This document shows, piece by piece, positions 26,490-35,336 of a DNA stretch of 64,000 nucleotides. A program made the translations under genes and the position numbers. Position 1 is the first letter of the stretch; the number at the start of each line of letters is the position of its first letter. The notes beneath the pieces were generated by a model. The model was not told the origin of the DNA and did no database searches. It saw only the letters and a program-made list of their open reading frames with translations. The stretch comes from Bradyrhizobium sp. (lineage in GTDB: Bacteria > Pseudomonadota > Alphaproteobacteria > Rhizobiales > Xanthobacteraceae): NCBI GenBank assembly GCA_028290305.1, contig JAQGKC010000027.1, positions 6,174 through 70,173 on the forward strand. Reading direction: 5' to 3'.

Positions 26490-27839
26490 ATGACCGCGAC
26501 CGTTACCACGACAACATCGATTGTTGTCGAAGGACCTTGGTATAAATCCCTGTCGCGCTCGCAGTGGAACGCGTTGATCGCGTCTAATCTTGGTTGGCTG
26601 TTTGACGGCTTCGAGACCTACGCTCTGATTCTGACAGCCGGTGTCGCGATGCGCCAGCTTCTCGATCCATCGCAGGCTGCGCAGATTCCCTCCTATATCG
26701 GTACCGTGATTGCAATCACTTTGCTGGGTTGGGGGGTCGGCGGCATGCTCGGCGGCATACTCGCCGACTACATCGGCCGCAAACGAACGATGCTACTGGC
26801 CATTATTGCCTATTCGATCGCAACTGGGCTGAGCGCGCTCGCGTTTGATTGGACATCATTTGTGGCCTTGCGTTTCCTGGTTGGCATCGCCATCGGATCG
26901 GAATGGGCCACCGGGAGCTCAATGCTTGCGGAGTTGTGGCCCGATCGCGCCCGCGGCAAGGGGGCGGGCATCATGCAATGCGGTTTGGGGCTGGGCTTCT
27001 TCCTGGCATCCTTTACCTGGCTGTTTCTCAGCGAGGCCGGTCCGGACGCCTGGCGCTACATGTTCGCGCTTGGCGTATTACCCGCGCTTCTGACGCTGTG
27101 GATCAGGCGCACCATTCCGGAATCGAAGATCTGGGAGGACACCAACCGAAAGCGCCGTGCCGCGCTCGAACAGAAACGGTCAGGCGCGACGCTCGGCGAA
27201 GACGCCGATAAACTGACGCGCTTCACTCTGCTCGATCTTTTCACGGCTCCATCGCTACGCAGAAGGACTATCGTCGTTTTTCTGATGTCGTTGACGACCA
27301 CGATCGGGTTTTGGGGAATCTCGACGTGGGTGCCACCATTCGTCGGCTCGTTGGCGGTCAAGGAAGGCTTCAACGCCGCTCAATGGGCGAGTTATGCCGG
27401 CATGGCCTACACGATTGGCTCGGTGCTCGGCTATCTCAGCATGGGTTTCTTGATGGATGCCTTCGGCCGCAAGCCAGTAACGATTATCTTTTTTGGCGTG
27501 GCGTTGTTGATGACACCGGTGCTGTTCTTCGTTACGGCCGATCTGAAGCTGCTACTCCTGCTGGCAATGGTCAATGCGTTCTTCAGCAACGGACAATACA
27601 CCTGGATGCCGGTCTGGCTTCCCGAACTGTATCCGACCCGTATGAGGGCAACCGCGCTGGCCTTCGCGTTCAACGGGCCGCGCTTCATTGCCTTTCTGGG
27701 GCCTCTGCTGGCCGGCGCGATGATCACGCAATTCGGCGGCTTCAGCCATGCGGCCATGGTGCTGGCATCGATCTACGTGATCGGCATCATCGCTGCATTG
27801 TTTTTGCCGGAGACTAAAGGAGCACCGCTGCCAGACTGA
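26490..27839 (+). CDS. MFS transporter, metabolite:proton / aromatic acid symporter type
   Basis: This 449-residue protein has about 12 membrane segments. The first carries NLGWLFDGFETYAL (Asp in helix 1, typical of the AAHS/MHS symporters) and DYIGRKRTM is the loop 2-3 signature; RFLVGIAIGSEWATG and MGFLMDAFGRKPV follow. It lies 21 bp after the 2Fe-2S subunit and is probably the uptake system for the substrate of the molybdenum hydroxylase. An in-frame TTG seven codons earlier is possible, but the ATG has the AAGG site. Confidence 0.88.
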   Translation: MTATVTTTTSIVVEGPWYKSLSRSQWNALIASNLGWLFDGFETYALILTAGVAMRQLLDPSQAAQIPSYIGTVIAITLLGWGVGGMLGGILADYIGRKRTMLLAIIAYSIATGLSALAFDWTSFVALRFLVGIAIGSEWATGSSMLAELWPDRARGKGAGIMQCGLGLGFFLASFTWLFLSEAGPDAWRYMFALGVLPALLTLWIRRTIPESKIWEDTNRKRRAALEQKRSGATLGEDADKLTRFTLLDLFTAPSLRRRTIVVFLMSLTTTIGFWGISTWVPPFVGSLAVKEGFNAAQWASYAGMAYTIGSVLGYLSMGFLMDAFGRKPVTIIFFGVALLMTPVLFFVTADLKLLLLLAMVNAFFSNGQYTWMPVWLPELYPTRMRATALAFAFNGPRFIAFLGPLLAGAMITQFGGFSHAAMVLASIYVIGIIAALFLPETKGAPLPD

Positions 27840-27851
27840 ATCCTGCCAAGT

Positions 27852-27872
27852 CCCCGGTACATCCTCCCGGGG
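27852..27872 (+). terminator. Possible terminator hairpin after the MFS gene
   Basis: CCCCGG and CCGGGG form a 6-bp stem with a 9-base loop, 12 bases past the MFS stop codon. No U-run follows, so intrinsic termination is uncertain. Confidence 0.35.
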
Positions 27873-28044
27873 CTCGTAAGGCTCATTCGATCGTCATGCG
27901 TCCATCTGATGCTGCGAGAGACATTAGCCGGCTCGTTTGATGGAAACTTAAGGTCGAAGGCAACATCGATCCAATCCTGACATCGGCTGATAAGTGTCGG
28001 AGAAAATGTTGTTCCTAACAGCAATCGAGATCGGACATAACGCA

Positions 28045-28851
28045 ATGAAAATCGGATCACAGCACCTGCCTACCACGAAGATATCCACGTCGAACGCGAA
28101 CATGATCGTTATTCGCGGCTACGATCTTGCCGAGAATCTAATCGGAAATGTCACCTTTACAGACCACGTATGGTTGCTGGTGGTGGGAAAGCTTCCGTCA
28201 GTTGCGCAGCGTCAAATTCTCGACGCTGCGCTAGTCGCCATTGCCGAGCACGGGGTCGTTCCCAGCATAGCTACCGCCCGTATGACACTCGCTGCAGCAC
28301 CAGAATCAATACCGGGTGCCGTCGCCGCTGGTATGCTCGGCTGCGGATCGGTAATTTTAGGCGCGTCCGACGCGGCCGGGCGACTGTTCGACGAAGTCTT
28401 AAAGCGCAGCGCCGAAAATGAAATATCCGTCGACAATGCGGCTAGAATTGTGCTGGGCGAGTATCGCGCGGCACGAAAGCTCATCGCGGGCTATGGACAT
28501 CCGGTCCATAAGGGCGTCGACCCGCGCGCGCAAAAGCTCATGGAGTTGAGCCGCAGGATTGGGATCGCCGGCCGTTATGTAGAGATAGCGTATGCAGTTG
28601 AGCGTGCGATCCCAGATGTCTTGGGTAAGACCCTCTCGATGAATGTGTCGGGCGCGATCCCGTCGGTCTTGCTGGATGCGGGCTATCCGTTACTTGCGCT
28701 CAGGGGTGTGCCGCTGTTGGCGCGGACTGCTTCCCTCATCGGTCATTTGCTCGAGGAGCAGCAACATCCCATCGGGTTCATTCTTGCTGACGCCGGTGCT
28801 TCCCTCGTGCGGTATGAGGGACGCTCGCCTGTAGGTTTCGCCGCTGATTAA
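28045..28851 (+). CDS. Citrate synthase-fold protein (citryl-CoA lyase-like)
   Basis: The product of about 268 residues has a short citrate-synthase fold. The active-site pattern YGHPVHKGVDPR matches the synthase GHxVYK His, and EHGVVPSIATARM parallels the first catalytic His loop. At this size it resembles citryl-CoA or related short-chain acyl-CoA lyases, rather than the usual 370-430 residue synthases. Such proteins release acetyl-CoA or join it to a 2-oxo acid. The start at 28045 is chosen for family fit; an in-frame GTG at 27994 is possible. It stands alone between the MFS and the histidine kinase genes. Confidence 0.72.
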   Translation: MKIGSQHLPTTKISTSNANMIVIRGYDLAENLIGNVTFTDHVWLLVVGKLPSVAQRQILDAALVAIAEHGVVPSIATARMTLAAAPESIPGAVAAGMLGCGSVILGASDAAGRLFDEVLKRSAENEISVDNAARIVLGEYRAARKLIAGYGHPVHKGVDPRAQKLMELSRRIGIAGRYVEIAYAVERAIPDVLGKTLSMNVSGAIPSVLLDAGYPLLALRGVPLLARTASLIGHLLEEQQHPIGFILADAGASLVRYEGRSPVGFAAD

Positions 28852-29003
28852 AATCGGGAAGATGTTGGGTGTTTTTAAGCACAACATGGCCATGGTTGAG
28901 CTGGCGACCTTAGCTGCGCACCCTGCGCCGGCATGGAGCTTTCCGATCTCGGCCGCGACGTTATTGAGGTGGAAAGCAGAAACCCTGTCCGTGTTCGCGG
29001 ATC

Positions 29004-31859
29004 ATGAAAGCGGATCACGAGGACGGCCCCTTGAGCTCCGTTGAGCAGCAGAATGCGGAAAGCGTTGGCGCCATGCGTCTGCGTGCCAAGCAGCAGGCCA
29101 ACGCAACCCTGCGCGACCAGGCGAACCTGCTCGATCTCACGCACGATGCCATTTTGGTCCGCGATATGAATGGAGCCACCACGTACTGGAACCGCGGTGC
29201 AGAGGAATTGTACGGATGGCCGGCGGAGCAAGCGGTCGGCAGAATCACTTGGAAATTGCTCAAGACGATCTTCCCGATACCCCTCTCGCAGATCGAAGAA
29301 GAGATTATTGATGTAGGCCGTTGGGAAGGTGAGCTTGTGCAAACCAAGAAGGACGGTAGCCAGGTTGTCGTGGCCAGCCGGTGGTCTTTGCAGCGGGACG
29401 CAAGCAGCGCGCCAATTGCGATCCTGGTCACCAACAATGACATCACCGAGCGCAAGCGCGCGGAGGAGGTTGCCCGCAGAAGTGAAAAAGAGCTTCGCGA
29501 CGTCGTTAACGCAGTTCCGGGGTTTGTCTGGAGCGCGCTGCCCAACGGCGCCGTCGATTTCGTCAATGAGCGTTGGTGCGAGTTTACGGGTTTAGCGCAG
29601 CAGGATGCATTGGGTTGGAATTGGGAAGCCGCGATTCATCCCGAAGACAGGTCTAGTGCCGTGGCCGAGTGGCGCGCCGCACTGATGAATGGGCGCTCTA
29701 CCGAGGGAGAAATGCGGGTGCGGCGGGCGGATGGGGAATTTCGCTGGTGGGTCTTCCGTAACGTCCCGCTGCATGATCAATCAGGAGAGATCACGAAGTG
29801 GTATGGAACGGGTTTTGATATCGAAGACCGCAGGCGCGCAGCATCTCTGCTCGCCGTCGAGAAACGGATCCTCGAGATGGTGGCCAAGGGGGATTCTCTC
29901 ACTGAAATACTTGATAGCCTATGCCGACTCGTGGAGGAACTGAACGACGGTGTCCTTGCGTCCATCTTGTTGTTGGAAGGCGATTGTCTGCGGCACGGCG
30001 GTGCACCTAGCCTTCCAAAAGCCTATACCGATGCCATCAATGGCATTGTGATTGGACCAGCAGTCGGCTCCTGCGGGACAGCCGCATACCGCGGCGAACC
30101 GGTAGTCGTGGAGGACATCGCGACAGACCCGTTGTGGGCGGACTATCGCGACTTGGCGTTGCCCCACTCATTGCGCGCCTGTTGGTCCACGCCGGTTTTC
30201 TCGTCGCAACGCAACGTGATCGCGACGTTCGCGATGTATTTTCGCGAGCCGCGTCGACCAACTCTCAGCAATCAAGAGATCATTGACCAGGTCACGCACC
30301 TCGCTGGGGTCGCGATCCAACAGAAATTGGCACAGGAGGAGCTGCAGCGAAGTGAGTCGTATCTGGCCGAAGCGGAGAAGCTGACACACACGGGTAGTTT
30401 GGTTTGGGACCATCGCACCGAAAAAGTCCTCTACTGCTCCGAGGAAATGTTTCGGATTTTCGGATTGGATCCACGGCAGAGCTTACCGACGCGGCACAGT
30501 TTTCGAAAACTAATCCATCCCGAGGACCGCGATCGGATAGCCACGAGCTATGCGAAGTTGCTCCGCGAAAGAGTAGATAGCTTCGATGAATATAGGGTTC
30601 TTATGCCTGACGGAACGGTCAAGCACGTCAGTTCCTCAGGCCATCCGGTTCTAGATGAAGACGGCGAGCTCATCGAGATTATTGGCACTGCCGTAGACGT
30701 AACAGAACGCAAACGCACAGAACTCGAGCGACGACGCCTGGTGTCTTTGGTTGAGCAGGCAGCTGACCTTATGGCTATCGCCGATCTTAGTGGAGGGACG
30801 CCGATCTACCTGAACGAGGCCGGGCTGAAAATGGTCGGTTTCGACAGCTGGGAAGAAGCGAGGGCTAGGCGCGGAATTCACTACATGTTCCCCGAGGACC
30901 GCCAGTTCGTGAATGAGGTCCTTTGGCCGAGCGTAGTAGAAAAAGGTTCCTGGTCGGGAGAGATGCGCTTCCGCCATTTCAAGACCGGAGATCCGATTCC
31001 GGTCCTCTATTCGGCTTTTCGGATCGACGATCCAGAGACTGGGCAGCCAGTGAGCGTCGGCAACGTCTGCCGCGACATCACCGAGCACAAGCGGGCGGAA
31101 GCAGAAGCACTCGAAAACGACCGGCGCTACAGTGAGATGCAGGTGGAGCTGGCGCATGCAAATCGAGTCTCTACCATGGGACAGCTCGCGGCCTCGATCG
31201 CTCATGAAGTGAGTCAACCCTTTGCCGCGATGGTCACCAACGCCGACGCTACCCTGCGCTGGCTCCGTGCTGGATCATCGCATTTGGATAAGGTCCACCA
31301 GGGACTCACTAACATCGTCGAGGATGGCCACCGCGCAGGTGCGGTGATCGATCGGATCCGCGCGCTTATGAAGAAGGCACCGCCTCAGAAAGATCGTTTG
31401 GAAATCAATGAAGTCGTGCTCGAAATTATTGAGCTCACACGTGGCGAAGCGATGAAGCACGGCATTTCGGTCTTAACGGAATTGGCGGACCAGTTACCCT
31501 TGGTCGAAGTAGATCGTGTCCAGGTGCAACAAGTGCTGCTTAACTTGATCGTCAATGCTCTTGAGGCGACGGGCGCCACCAACGATGGGCCGAAAGAGTT
31601 GCTGATAAGCACAGGAAGAGTCGAAACGAACGGCGTATTGGTCGGGGTGCAGGATTCAGGCCCGGGATTGAAGCCAGCTATGCTCGAGCGGATATTCGAG
31701 CCCTTCTACACGACGAAGTCGACTGGTTTGGGTCTCGGTCTCTCAATCTGCCGTTCGATCATCGAGGCGCACGGCGGGCAGCTTTGGGCGAGAATCAACC
31801 AGCGGCGTGGCGCCACGTTTCAGTTTACGCTTCCCGGAGCCGCAAACATTCCATCGTGA
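29004..31859 (+). CDS. Hybrid-free PAS/GAF sensor histidine kinase
   Basis: This 951-residue, apparently soluble kinase has the order PAS (about 43-155, ending DITERKRAEE), PAS (about 160-280), GAF (about 285-440, with GSCGTAAYRGEPV), PAS (about 455-570, ending DVTERKRTE), PAS (about 580-700, ending DITEHKRAEA), a dimerisation helix with phospho-acceptor H734 in QLAASIAHEVSQPF, and a HATPase domain (VLLNLIVNALEA, DSGPGL, GLGLGLSICRSI). No membrane segment or signal peptide is visible, and no response regulator gene lies nearby, so the partner is unknown. The GAF Cys and PAS folds suggest small-molecule or redox sensing. Confidence 0.9.
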   Translation: MKADHEDGPLSSVEQQNAESVGAMRLRAKQQANATLRDQANLLDLTHDAILVRDMNGATTYWNRGAEELYGWPAEQAVGRITWKLLKTIFPIPLSQIEEEIIDVGRWEGELVQTKKDGSQVVVASRWSLQRDASSAPIAILVTNNDITERKRAEEVARRSEKELRDVVNAVPGFVWSALPNGAVDFVNERWCEFTGLAQQDALGWNWEAAIHPEDRSSAVAEWRAALMNGRSTEGEMRVRRADGEFRWWVFRNVPLHDQSGEITKWYGTGFDIEDRRRAASLLAVEKRILEMVAKGDSLTEILDSLCRLVEELNDGVLASILLLEGDCLRHGGAPSLPKAYTDAINGIVIGPAVGSCGTAAYRGEPVVVEDIATDPLWADYRDLALPHSLRACWSTPVFSSQRNVIATFAMYFREPRRPTLSNQEIIDQVTHLAGVAIQQKLAQEELQRSESYLAEAEKLTHTGSLVWDHRTEKVLYCSEEMFRIFGLDPRQSLPTRHSFRKLIHPEDRDRIATSYAKLLRERVDSFDEYRVLMPDGTVKHVSSSGHPVLDEDGELIEIIGTAVDVTERKRTELERRRLVSLVEQAADLMAIADLSGGTPIYLNEAGLKMVGFDSWEEARARRGIHYMFPEDRQFVNEVLWPSVVEKGSWSGEMRFRHFKTGDPIPVLYSAFRIDDPETGQPVSVGNVCRDITEHKRAEAEALENDRRYSEMQVELAHANRVSTMGQLAASIAHEVSQPFAAMVTNADATLRWLRAGSSHLDKVHQGLTNIVEDGHRAGAVIDRIRALMKKAPPQKDRLEINEVVLEIIELTRGEAMKHGISVLTELADQLPLVEVDRVQVQQVLLNLIVNALEATGATNDGPKELLISTGRVETNGVLVGVQDSGPGLKPAMLERIFEPFYTTKSTGLGLGLSICRSIIEAHGGQLWARINQRRGATFQFTLPGAANIPS

Positions 31860-32338
31860 TCGGAACGCAGGCGGCCCGCGAGATTCCAGTATCTGTGTGA
31901 AATCCGGCTTCTGGGTAGAACGTTCAGGCCGCCGCTCGATCACGCGCGCTTTCCTAATATGCTAGAGAAGGTCGTCGATGCCGGAAAGCGCGAAGTAGAG
32001 CAAAGCTTCGCGATGAAGCGGCCATCGCGCATCGTCTCGTGCACGCCGCCGATTACGATCTGGAGGGAATGTCGGACGTCTATGTGAAACGATGCGGGAT
32101 ATATTACTGAGCACGCTCGCAAACGCCCGATAAGTTAAATTCATAGCGTCATGAAACCGAAGCACTCGGCAGCGAAGTGCGGGCGCGTTATAGACGTTGC
32201 ATTCTGGCGTGCTGGGCCTTCGGACATTCGTCAATGCGAATTGCCGAGTTCCTCGTTTCGCCGGCGTTCGACATAAGAACGAGTCGCAGGCCGCTCGCTC
32301 GCGCGACGGAACATGCGAACGGGGAAACGCGAGGAACA
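31860..32338. other. Intergenic stretch with possible gene debris
   Basis: About 480 bases after the kinase gene. A short open reading at 32010-32110 (EAAIAHRLVHAADYDLEGMS) looks protein-like but I cannot place it in a family. No promoter or complete gene was recognised. Confidence 0.4.
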
Positions 32339-32590
32339 ATGGGGCTCGTTCACGCCAGGCCTGACTCGGCCGCCGCCGCTCCGGAGGCATCGCCGTTCCT
32401 GCAGGTGGAGAACATGTGGGTTCGCTTTGGCGGCATCACCGCGCCCGACGGCAGCTCCTTGAATGTCGCGCGCGGACAAATTGCCGGTCTGGGCGGCGCG
32501 TCGCGCATCGACCTTGACCACCCCTCGGCCGAAAGCTGCCTGTCGCTGAAGCTCGATGAGGGACGCGCGAGTTCTCTATTCACGGTCTGA
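32339..32590 (+). pseudogene. LivG-type ABC ATPase fragment
   Basis: The reading MGLVHARPDSAAAAPEASPF then LQVENMWVRFGGITAPDGSSL and NVARGQIAGLGG is the N-terminus of a branched-chain amino acid ABC ATPase (LivG). The Walker A loop, expected as GPNGAGKTT, is eroded to GGASRIDLD. A weak match to the following CLSRLY..DEG segment precedes a stop at about residue 83. The remaining two-thirds of the gene is absent. This is the only Liv-type ATPase sequence in the window, although three Liv-type binding proteins are present. Confidence 0.65.
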
Positions 32591-32653
32591 CCTTGGACGT
32601 TAATACGTTCCGATACGCTTGTCGGCTTTGTGCCATCTCATGAGGTGACGGAA

Positions 32654-33646
32654 ATGGTCAATTTGCAAAAACGAGCGCTGCTCCTTCGGTTCGCACAAGT
32701 AATCATGGCGGCCACATTTTTTGACGGGACTGTCGTAGCTGCCCTGGCGTCGAGCTATCCGACGCGCGTGGTGACAATCGTCGTGCCGTTTGGAGCCGGG
32801 ACGGTGACCGACACTGTTGCCCGACTGATGGCGGAACATCTGCGCGAAACGCTCGGCCAATCTTTCATTGTCGAAAATAAGGCGGGAGCAAACGGGATGA
32901 TCGGCGCAGCCAGCGTCGCGCGGGCAAAAGCTGACGGCTACACGTTGCTATTTTCCACCAACACGACCCAGTCTGCGATCAAGAGCCTCTTCAAGCAGGT
33001 GCCCTACGACCCATTGACGGATTTTGCGCCGATTGCGCGGACGGTGAACCTTCCCTCTCTCGTCGTCGTTAGCGACAAACTTCCCGTGAAAACAATCCAG
33101 GACTTCATCGCCCATGCCAAGGCGAACCCGCGAAAGCTACAGTATGGATACGGTAATGTGAGCGGACAGATCGCGGGTGAAATGCTCAAGAGGAAGACGG
33201 GCATCGACATGACCGCGGTGCCTTACCGTGGCAACCCTCAGGGTCTCACGGACCTGATTGCCGGCAACATCGCGATCATGATCGTCGACTCTGGAACAGG
33301 GCTTCCACAAATCGCCGCCGGCACTATCCGCCCTCTCGCAATGATCACTCCATCACGCAGCGCTCTCTTGCCCGATCTCCCCACGCTGAACGAAACGGTA
33401 ACGCCCGGTTTCTATCTTCTTGCCTGGGGCGGTCTGTTCGCGCCCACCGGCACCCCGCCAGAGATCGTGACGGCTCTAGCAAGGGCCTGCGAAAAGCTCG
33501 AAGCCAGCGCCCAGTTCAAGCAAAAGCTACTGAATCTGGGTGTCGAAACGGAATGGACTGGCCCGGAAGACTTTCCGTCCTTTCTGAATTCGGAGGCCGT
33601 GCGGTGGCAAAACATGGTGAGAGATGCAGGAATTGAGCCGCAATAG
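32654..33646 (+). CDS. Tripartite tricarboxylate transporter binding protein (TctC/Bug family)
   Basis: The 330-residue precursor has a signal peptide (LLLRFAQVIMAATFF..VAALA) and the Bug-family sequence YPTRVVTIVVPFGAGTVTDTVARLMAEHL, followed by GQSFIVENKAGANGMIGAASVARAKADGYT, YGNVSGQIAGEM and VPYRGNPQGLTDLIAGNI. These proteins bind carboxylates for the TctAB membrane proteins. No TctA or TctB gene is nearby, as is common for this family. A GTG 8 codons earlier is a possible start; GAGG before the ATG at 32654 supports the shorter form. Confidence 0.9.
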   Translation: MVNLQKRALLLRFAQVIMAATFFDGTVVAALASSYPTRVVTIVVPFGAGTVTDTVARLMAEHLRETLGQSFIVENKAGANGMIGAASVARAKADGYTLLFSTNTTQSAIKSLFKQVPYDPLTDFAPIARTVNLPSLVVVSDKLPVKTIQDFIAHAKANPRKLQYGYGNVSGQIAGEMLKRKTGIDMTAVPYRGNPQGLTDLIAGNIAIMIVDSGTGLPQIAAGTIRPLAMITPSRSALLPDLPTLNETVTPGFYLLAWGGLFAPTGTPPEIVTALARACEKLEASAQFKQKLLNLGVETEWTGPEDFPSFLNSEAVRWQNMVRDAGIEPQ

Positions 33647-34069
33647 CAGTTCTTCGCTCAGCGGTACGATTCCTACTATCAGGCTTCAGAGACGCTCCTT
33701 GATATAATGGTCGCTGGCAGGCCTGCGAGCAAACCGGCCGAAGCATCGAACGAGGCCGGCAAAAGAGCGGGCAGGGAACAAGACCGCATCGCTAATACCA
33801 GTGACACATGTTCTCTGCCGGTCCAGGACCGGATACGATCAGAATAACTGCCTCGCCTGTGTTGACCCGCCCTCGAATGCGAAGAATAGATTGTAATATG
33901 ACGCTAGGAGAGCTCACCCTTCAAATCGTCCGAACTTGCAGCGCGGGAAAAGGCCCCACGCCAAAGTTTTTCGTGTTCGCGGCGGCCCGAAGAACCAGCT
34001 ATCCTCCCGTGCGATCGCCGCTACTTCCGGAAGGATCGAAGCGTCTATCGCGGACAAATAGACCGCTGA
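33647..34069. other. Intergenic stretch, nothing recognised
   Basis: About 420 bases after the TctC-like gene. A 99-codon open frame on the plus strand (33808-34107) reads as low-complexity, unfamiliar protein and overlaps the LysR remnant, so I do not call it. Confidence 0.4.
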
Positions 34070-34780
34070 ATATTACACCTTCGAGGCTGTTCGATGAATA
34101 TCTTTAAGACGCGTGACCCGAGGCCGCCGGCGAAGTCCGACGGCAGCAGACTGACACCTACTTCCCATCGCACCCGCAGAGCTACTACGCGAAGCCGTTG
34201 CAACAATGCATAAGGCTGGGACTGATCCCGGCCTCTCGAACCGGTTGATGATGGAATGATAAGCATTGGCATCCTGCGGCATGCCGATGATCGGTAGTTC
34301 GGCGAGATCTGCCGCCTTCATTTCACGACTCCTTCAGGCACAGTGCGGATGTCCCGACCACTTCACTGACGCAATCGCCGAGCGACACGCGCACGACTCC
34401 TGGCAGCTGCACCGGACCGGGCAGCAATGCGATGTCGATCTGACGGCGAGCAAGCATGGTAATCGACCGGTTCGATAAATTGACATCGATCTCCATCTGT
34501 ACCTTGGGATAGCGTCCCTCGATCCGGGCGAGAAAATTTGAAACCACGTTAGCGCGATGCTTTTCGACCATTCCGACGCGGATGGCGTCGAGAATCGCTT
34601 TGCCGCTCGCCGCGACACGCATGTTGATAACTTCCGAAAGAACGCGCTCGGCGCTGCCAAGGCAGCTCTGGCCGACCGGCGTGGGCACAACATTTCGCCC
34701 TTGGCGACGTAGCAACTTGGCCCCGCCTCGCCGTAACGCTCGCGAACTGACGACATCTCGTTCTCCACCTGAAAATTTTT
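34070..34780 (-). pseudogene. LysR-family regulator remnant
   Basis: Three reading frames on the minus strand together give most of a LysR protein: VENEMSSVRERYGEAGP (34.78-34.72 kb), then LRRQGRNVVPTPVGQS, GSAERVLSEVINMRVAASGKA, EGRYPKVQMEIDVNLSN and ARRQIDIALLPGPVQLPGVV (34715-34323), then DLAELPIIGMPQDANAYHSII (34321 down), and finally VGVSLLPSDFAGGL in another frame. The DNA-binding helix-turn-helix is missing. Multiple frameshifts and an in-frame stop at 34323 make it non-functional. Confidence 0.75.
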
Positions 34781-34853
34781 CGGTGAGAACAGATCGCGTT
34801 CGAACCGCAAAGAAACAAGCGTGCGAGAAATGGACGCTTACCGCATAAATTCT

Positions 34854-35029
34854 AAAATTCCCTGTTTCGGGATCAAAAATCCCTGTTCATCGAGATATTT
34901 TCCCTGTTAATTTGCGTAGGGAATTACGCGAAAAGTCTCTGCAGCACAGCGGTTTCTCGCCACGAAATCGGCCCTCAGAGTCCCCAAAATGCAAAATTCC
35001 CTGTAAAATTCCCTGATAGCAGGGAATTT
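34854..35029. repeat. Cluster of AATTCCCTG-type short repeats
   Basis: The motif AAAATTCCCTG or close variants occur near 34854, 34875 (AAAATCCCTG), 34897 (ATTTTCCCTG), 34993 and 35005. Inverted copies (AGGGAATT, CAGGGAATTT) lie at 34918 and 35020. Spacing is irregular, from 12 to about 90 bases, so this is not a CRISPR array. I recall similar AATTCCCTG-rich segments scattered through Bradyrhizobium-type genomes, but cannot verify that here. They sit between a decayed LysR gene and the start of the large plus-strand cluster. Confidence 0.6.
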
Positions 35030-35336
35030 GCGTGGAGACCGGTGCGATCAGCACTGCGTCGCCAGCCAGCAACAGCCCCTGAACTCAAGCGCTTTTCGCA
35101 TTTGGCCGTTTTCCATTCTGAATGGCCTCATCTGCTCCGATGGACGTTGCCGCCTGGTTTGCCATCCGATGGGCGTGTCGTTTTCTGGAAAGCATCCTGG
35201 GGGGCCGCCCGTTCGGCATGTCTGGCGTAGCTCGCCTTGGCCGACGGGCCGAAGGCGCCTGCCTCGCCATTAATGCCGATTAGCGATCTTTGAGCTAAAT
35301 CGCTACATTCACACTGCGGAGGCAAATATCTGAGTT
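35030..35336. other. Leader region of the 35-54 kb cluster
   Basis: About 300 bases with no recognisable gene. It must contain the promoter for the gene at 35337. GGAGG at about 35318 lies 15 bases before that start, farther than usual. No clear -35/-10 pair was found. Confidence 0.4.

Noticed and set aside
34854..35029. Possible CRISPR array
   Set aside because: The repeated unit is only about 9-11 bases, spacing is irregular and copies occur in both orientations; no cas gene is near.
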